Shown: piece after piece, positions 60,338 through 64,000 of the stretch
Layout of the letters: the number at the start of each line of letters is the position of its first letter
How positions within the stretch are numbered: position 1 is the first letter of the stretch
Origin: Maribacter spongiicola
Lineage (GTDB): Bacteria > Bacteroidota > Bacteroidia > Flavobacteriales > Flavobacteriaceae
Direction: 5' to 3'
Assembly: GCF_004364165.1 (NCBI RefSeq)
Contig: NZ_SOAY01000013.1
Span: 1 to 64,000, forward strand
Length of the DNA: 64,000 nt
Notes under the pieces: generated by a model
Told to the model about the DNA's origin: nothing
The model's database searches: none
What the model saw: only the letters and a program-made list of their open reading frames with translations
Position numbers and translations under genes: made by a program

Positions 60338-63300
60338 TTACCCTACAATATTAACAATTTTACCGGGCACTACAATTACCTTTTTAGGTTCACGACCTTG
60401 TAACTGTTGCTGTGTTTTTTCATTTGCCATTACCGCTGCTTCTATTTCATCTTTAGATAAGTCTAGCGAAAGCTCTAAGGTAAATTTCATTTTACCATTA
60501 AACGAAATAGGATACTCCTTACTACTCTCTACCAAATACTTTTCTTCAAACTTCGGAAAGGCTGCAGTGGCTATAGATTCTTTATGACCCAATTTACTCC
60601 AAAGCTCTTCTGCAATATGTGGTGCGTAAGGCGAAACTAAAATAGCCAACGGCTCTAGTACTTTTCTACTGTAACATTTTTGCGAAGAAAGCTCATTAAC
60701 ACAGATCATAAATGTAGATACCGATGTATTGAAACTAAAGTTCTCTATATCTTCTTCTACCTTTTTAATAGTCTTATGTAATGTTTTCCACGATTCTTTT
60801 GAAGGCTCTTCTTCGCTTACCAAAAATGAAGCATTTTCACCGGTGTGAAATTGTCTCCATAATTTCTTCAAGAAAGAATGTGTACCGGTAATACCAGCCG
60901 TATTCCAAGGTTTTGACTGCTCTAACGGACCTAAGAACATTTCATACAAACGCAAACTATCGGCACCGTACTCCTCACAAATAGCATCAGGATTAACAAC
61001 GTTGTATTTGGATTTGGACATTTTTTCGACTTCGCGAGAAACCTTAATCTTTCCTTTTTTATTAGTTATTGGAGCCTTAATATCATCCTCTCTTAACCAT
61101 GAACAATAACTCTCAAAATCCAATTCATCTTGGAGGTTGATACATTCCAAAGAACTACGATTAGAATAAGTTAAGAACGAAATTTTATTAATTTCAAAAT
61201 TGTTATCTATAAACTCAGACAAATCAATTTCATGGTCGCCTAATATTTCATTTAAATTATATTTAGGACCCTCGATCGCATCATATACTTTTTTACCTTC
61301 AATTAAATCATAAGAAATAACTACATTTCCGAGTAAGGATTCAAATATTTGATCAAACAAGGAATCCTTTTCCCTCATCTCATCTTCGTTGAGACCATCT
61401 TCATAAGTATAATATCCAGTATCTTGAATTTTATACACAAAAGCACTAGTCCCCGTAATCATACCCTGATTAATAAGCTTTTTAGCAAACTCATCTTTAG
61501 GCACCAAACCTTTATCGAACATGAATTTTTGCCAGAAACGAGAATACAACAAATGCCCTGTTGCGTGCTCGCTACCACCTATATATAAATCTACATCTTG
61601 CCAGTAGTTAATAGCCTTTTGTGAAAATATTTCTTCGCTATTATGCGGATCCATATATCTGTTGAAGTACTGAGAACTACCCGCCCAACCTGGCATAGTA
61701 TTCAACTCAAGAGGCCACACCGTGGCATTGTTTATCTCACTGTTATCTACAACTTTATTTGCTACAGTATCCCATGCCCAAACCTCAGCATTACCCAATG
61801 GTGGTTCACCGGTTTCAGTAGGTAAATATTTCTCAACCTCTGGCAACTTAATTGGTAAATGTTCTGGAGAAATCATCTGCGGCATTCCGTCTACATAATA
61901 TACCGGGAAAGGTTCTCCCCAATATCTTTGACGACTAAAAACAGCATCACGCAATCTATAGTTTATTTTTCCTTCGCCATGCCCTATTTTCTCCAACTCA
62001 TAGATAGCCAATTTCATAGCTTTCTTATACGGCAATCCGTTCAAGAAATCAGAATTTGCAATAACAGTCTTCTCCTTATCAGCAAAAGCTTCTTCAGAAA
62101 TATCTACACCTTCAAATATGTTAGGGATATCGATATTGAAATGTTTTGCAAAATCATAATCGCGCTGATCTCCGCATGGAACGGACATTACAGCTCCTGT
62201 ACCATAACCTGCCAATACGTAATCACCGATCCAGATAGGAATAGGTTCTTTTGTAAATGGATGCTCAGCATATGCACCTGTAAAAGCACCTGAAATGGTT
62301 TTTACATCTGCCATACGATCACGCTCGCTACGTTTTGCCGTTGCCTCAATATAAGCGTCAACTTCTGCTTTTTGTTCTGCTGTGGTAATTTCTGAAACCA
62401 ATTCATGCTCTGGCGCCAATGTCATAAATGATACTCCGAAAATAGTATCAGGACGAGTTGTGAAAACCTCTATTTTTTCATCATGTCCCTTCACATTAAA
62501 AACAGCTGAAGCTCCTTGAGAACGACCTATCCAATTCGTTTGCGAATCTTTTAATGGCTGAGGCCAATCGATTTTTGCCAAACCATCTAATAAACGTTGT
62601 GCGTATGCAGAAATACGCATGCTCCACTGGGTCATTTTTTTACGAACCACCGGGTGACCACCACGTTCTGATACTCCGTTTACTATTTCGTCATTTGCCA
62701 ATACCGTGCCTAGTGCAGGGCACCAGTTTACCTCAGTATCCGCCAAATTCGTTAATCTATATTGTAATAGTATTTCTTGTTTTTTAACATCAGAAAAAGC
62801 TTTCCACTCATCCGCAGAAAATGATGTAATATCATCATCACAAACAGCATTTATGTTGGCATTACCTTCTGCCTCGAATACAGAAATCAACGTTTCTATA
62901 TCTTCTGCCTTATCAGCATCTTTATTATACCAAGAATTGAAAATTTGAATGAATATCCACTGCGTCCATTTATAATACTCGGGACTAGAAGTTCGTACCT
63001 CTCTACTCCAATCAAAAGAAAAACCTAGTTGATCTAATTGCCTTCTGTAGGTCTTAATATTTGCTGCCGTAGTAACTGCAGGGTGCTGTCCCGTTTGTAT
63101 TGCGTACTGCTCTGCTGGTAAACCAAAAGAATCATAGCCTTGCGGATGCAATACATTAAACCCTTTATGCCTTTTGTAACGCGCATAAATATCACTTGCA
63201 ATATAGCCTAACGGATGCCCTACATGCAGCCCCGCACCAGACGGATAAGGAAACATATCCAGCACATAGAACTTTTCTTTTTCAGAATCGTTCTCTGCTT

Positions 63301-63367
63301 TAAAAGTTTGATGTTCTGCCCAGTATTTTTGCCATTTGGCTTCAATTTCGTTGAAATTGTATTGCAT
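60338..63367 (-). CDS. leuS: Leucyl-tRNA synthetase
   Basis: This class I synthetase has about 1009 residues. The start MQYNFNEIEAKWQKYW is chosen because a TATTTTTG promoter box (63394-63401) lies between it and the longer alternative at 63412. HVGH is in GAGLHVGHPLGY near residue 50. The editing domain has TTRPDTIFGV, and KMSKS is at 782-786. Two extra segments stand out: a Bacteroidota-type insert around residue 150 (SVFEAEGNANINAVCDD), and about 147 residues between MITGTSAF (636) and KMSKS, where I would expect roughly 60-90. The latter is acidic and low in recognisable motifs. The reading frame is intact. Confidence 0.95.
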   Translation of the reverse strand: MQYNFNEIEAKWQKYWAEHQTFKAENDSEKEKFYVLDMFPYPSGAGLHVGHPLGYIASDIYARYKRHKGFNVLHPQGYDSFGLPAEQYAIQTGQHPAVTTAANIKTYRRQLDQLGFSFDWSREVRTSSPEYYKWTQWIFIQIFNSWYNKDADKAEDIETLISVFEAEGNANINAVCDDDITSFSADEWKAFSDVKKQEILLQYRLTNLADTEVNWCPALGTVLANDEIVNGVSERGGHPVVRKKMTQWSMRISAYAQRLLDGLAKIDWPQPLKDSQTNWIGRSQGASAVFNVKGHDEKIEVFTTRPDTIFGVSFMTLAPEHELVSEITTAEQKAEVDAYIEATAKRSERDRMADVKTISGAFTGAYAEHPFTKEPIPIWIGDYVLAGYGTGAVMSVPCGDQRDYDFAKHFNIDIPNIFEGVDISEEAFADKEKTVIANSDFLNGLPYKKAMKLAIYELEKIGHGEGKINYRLRDAVFSRQRYWGEPFPVYYVDGMPQMISPEHLPIKLPEVEKYLPTETGEPPLGNAEVWAWDTVANKVVDNSEINNATVWPLELNTMPGWAGSSQYFNRYMDPHNSEEIFSQKAINYWQDVDLYIGGSEHATGHLLYSRFWQKFMFDKGLVPKDEFAKKLINQGMITGTSAFVYKIQDTGYYTYEDGLNEDEMREKDSLFDQIFESLLGNVVISYDLIEGKKVYDAIEGPKYNLNEILGDHEIDLSEFIDNNFEINKISFLTYSNRSSLECINLQDELDFESYCSWLREDDIKAPITNKKGKIKVSREVEKMSKSKYNVVNPDAICEEYGADSLRLYEMFLGPLEQSKPWNTAGITGTHSFLKKLWRQFHTGENASFLVSEEEPSKESWKTLHKTIKKVEEDIENFSFNTSVSTFMICVNELSSQKCYSRKVLEPLAILVSPYAPHIAEELWSKLGHKESIATAAFPKFEEKYLVESSKEYPISFNGKMKFTLELSLDLSKDEIEAAVMANEKTQQQLQGREPKKVIVVPGKIVNIVG

Positions 63368-63393
63368 GATCTTTACTTCTTTTCTGTAAGTCG

Positions 63394-63401
63394 CAAAAAT
63401 A
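63394..63401 (-). promoter_or_regulatory. -7 box TATTTTTG for leuS
   Basis: This is a perfect TAnnTTTG on the minus strand, 27 bases upstream of the chosen leuS start. A TTTT word lies exactly 19 bases further upstream, three of four matches to the -33 TTTG. Confidence 0.5.
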
Positions 63402-63502
63402 GGTCGAATCAATGAGAGTTAAAAAGATATTGATGATTAACAGTTTTACTTTCTAAAAGTATTCCAATGCAATCTATTATCTAAATTTGGTATCTTAGAA
63501 TC

Positions 63503-64000
63503 GTGAAATTAAAGCACCCAAAAAAAATATTCTTTTTTACAATAGCATTTTGTTTTCTTTCAGTGGAAATACAAGCTCAACTTGGTTTTTGTGGTGGTAA
63601 TTCTGGCGATCCAATTTTTACAGAAGATTTTGGCTCAGGTACCACCGACGGACCCGCATTACCAGCTGGCACAACCACTTATAATTTTACTACCGGCACA
63701 CCGGCCGATGGTGATTACACTATTTCTAGCACCACCAATTATTACGACTGGCTTTCTATTCAAGACCACACACCAGGCGATAGCAACGGTAAGTCTTTTA
63801 TTGTAAATGCTAGTTTTACAGCAGGCGAATTTTATCAACGACAAGTAACAGGCTTATGCGAGAATACTACCTATGAGTTTTCATCATGGCTCATAAACCT
63901 ACAAAGATCAGGCAGTTGCGAAGGCAATAGCATACCCGTAAATGTTCGTTTTCAAATATGGGACGAAACGGACACCAATATGCTTGCACAAGGTGATACA
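63503..64000 (+). CDS. Secreted protein, 5' part only (GTG start, cut by window end)
   Basis: An open frame of 166 codons begins with GTG and runs off the window. It encodes a signal peptide (KIFFFTIAFCFLSVEIQAQ) and then FCGGNSGDPIFTEDFGSGT, SFIVNASFTAGEFYQRQVTGLCENTTYEFSSWL and VNVRFQIWDETDTN. This layout is typical of large gliding-motility or T9SS-secreted adhesin-like proteins of flavobacteria whose C-terminal sorting domain would lie beyond the edge. A TAAATTTG box at 63482-63489 lies just upstream, which supports the GTG as the start. No ATG start is available nearby in this frame. Confidence 0.8.
   Translation, partial: MKLKHPKKIFFFTIAFCFLSVEIQAQLGFCGGNSGDPIFTEDFGSGTTDGPALPAGTTTYNFTTGTPADGDYTISSTTNYYDWLSIQDHTPGDSNGKSFIVNASFTAGEFYQRQVTGLCENTTYEFSSWLINLQRSGSCEGNSIPVNVRFQIWDETDTNMLAQGDT

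Noticed and set aside
61859-62293. 144-residue plus-strand frame inside leuS
   Set aside because: It is an antisense shadow of a conserved synthetase with no start context.
63659-63844. 61-residue minus-strand and 74-residue plus-strand frames near the right edge
   Set aside because: Both are shadows of the GTG-initiated secreted protein, which has a signal peptide and stays open to the window end.

Overview
The window looks like chromosomal DNA from a marine-type member of the Bacteroidota, most likely Flavobacteriaceae (Maribacter/Zobellia-like; the genus is inference). The DNA is AT-rich and genes lack Shine-Dalgarno sequences. Several starts are preceded by the Bacteroidota -7 box TAnnTTTG. 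There are type IX secretion (T9SS) C-terminal sorting domains, SusC/CirA-type TonB receptors, lipoproteins with acidic residues after the lipid cysteine, and lineage families such as DUF4271 and DUF4296. I see no rRNA, tRNA, CRISPR array, transposase or prophage, and no stretch over 300 bases lacks a gene.

Layout. 1-202: a (TTGGTTG)n array and a REP-like relic. 203-3509 (-): an Fe-S/redox operon (Mrp ATPase, NifU-like scaffold, ferredoxin-NADP reductase, 2Fe-2S ferredoxin) interrupted by a four-helix-bundle (23S-IVS type) gene that sits between inverted arrays of octamer repeats. 3703-5379 (+): an amidase lipoprotein. 5601-30514: a 25-kb efflux island. Its minus strand carries a TolC-like channel, a HlyD/MacA-like adaptor, two MacB/LolD-type ATPases and seven paralogous ~800-aa FtsX/MacB-type permeases. 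A divergent sigma-54 response regulator and sensor kinase lie at its upstream end. 30517-33993 (-): alkyltransferase-like protein, LysE transporter, TrmB, and a PhoR/PhoB-like two-component pair. 34169-40160 (+): a TonB receptor, a lipoprotein with a 309-residue internal duplication, and two mini-proteins that are almost only a T9SS sorting domain. 40235-50847: LuxE-like protein, three small lipoproteins, TyrS, an epimerase, DUF4296, dihydroorotase, two glycosyltransferases, DUF4271, HemD. 50905-63367: PckA, glycerate kinase with a DASS transporter, DUF423, saccharopine-dehydrogenase-like protein, Lrp regulator, YugP-type peptidase, alanine dehydrogenase, SemiSWEET, LeuS. 63503-end: a cut-off secreted protein.

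The most striking signal is regulatory. Three intergenic regions of the efflux island (27.7, 18.9 and 16.2 kb) each hold two 17-bp palindromes of the form TGTnnAATATnTTnnACA. In all three the two copies are separated by exactly 5 bp (22-bp period). Each pair lies 54 or 64 bp upstream of a TGGCAYG-N4-TAG element that resembles a sigma-54 promoter. The neighbouring sigma-54 activator is the obvious candidate to bind them. This predicts a self-contained regulon in which one kinase/regulator pair switches on a multi-permease export system through three co-controlled transcription units. Nothing in the sequence names the substrate.
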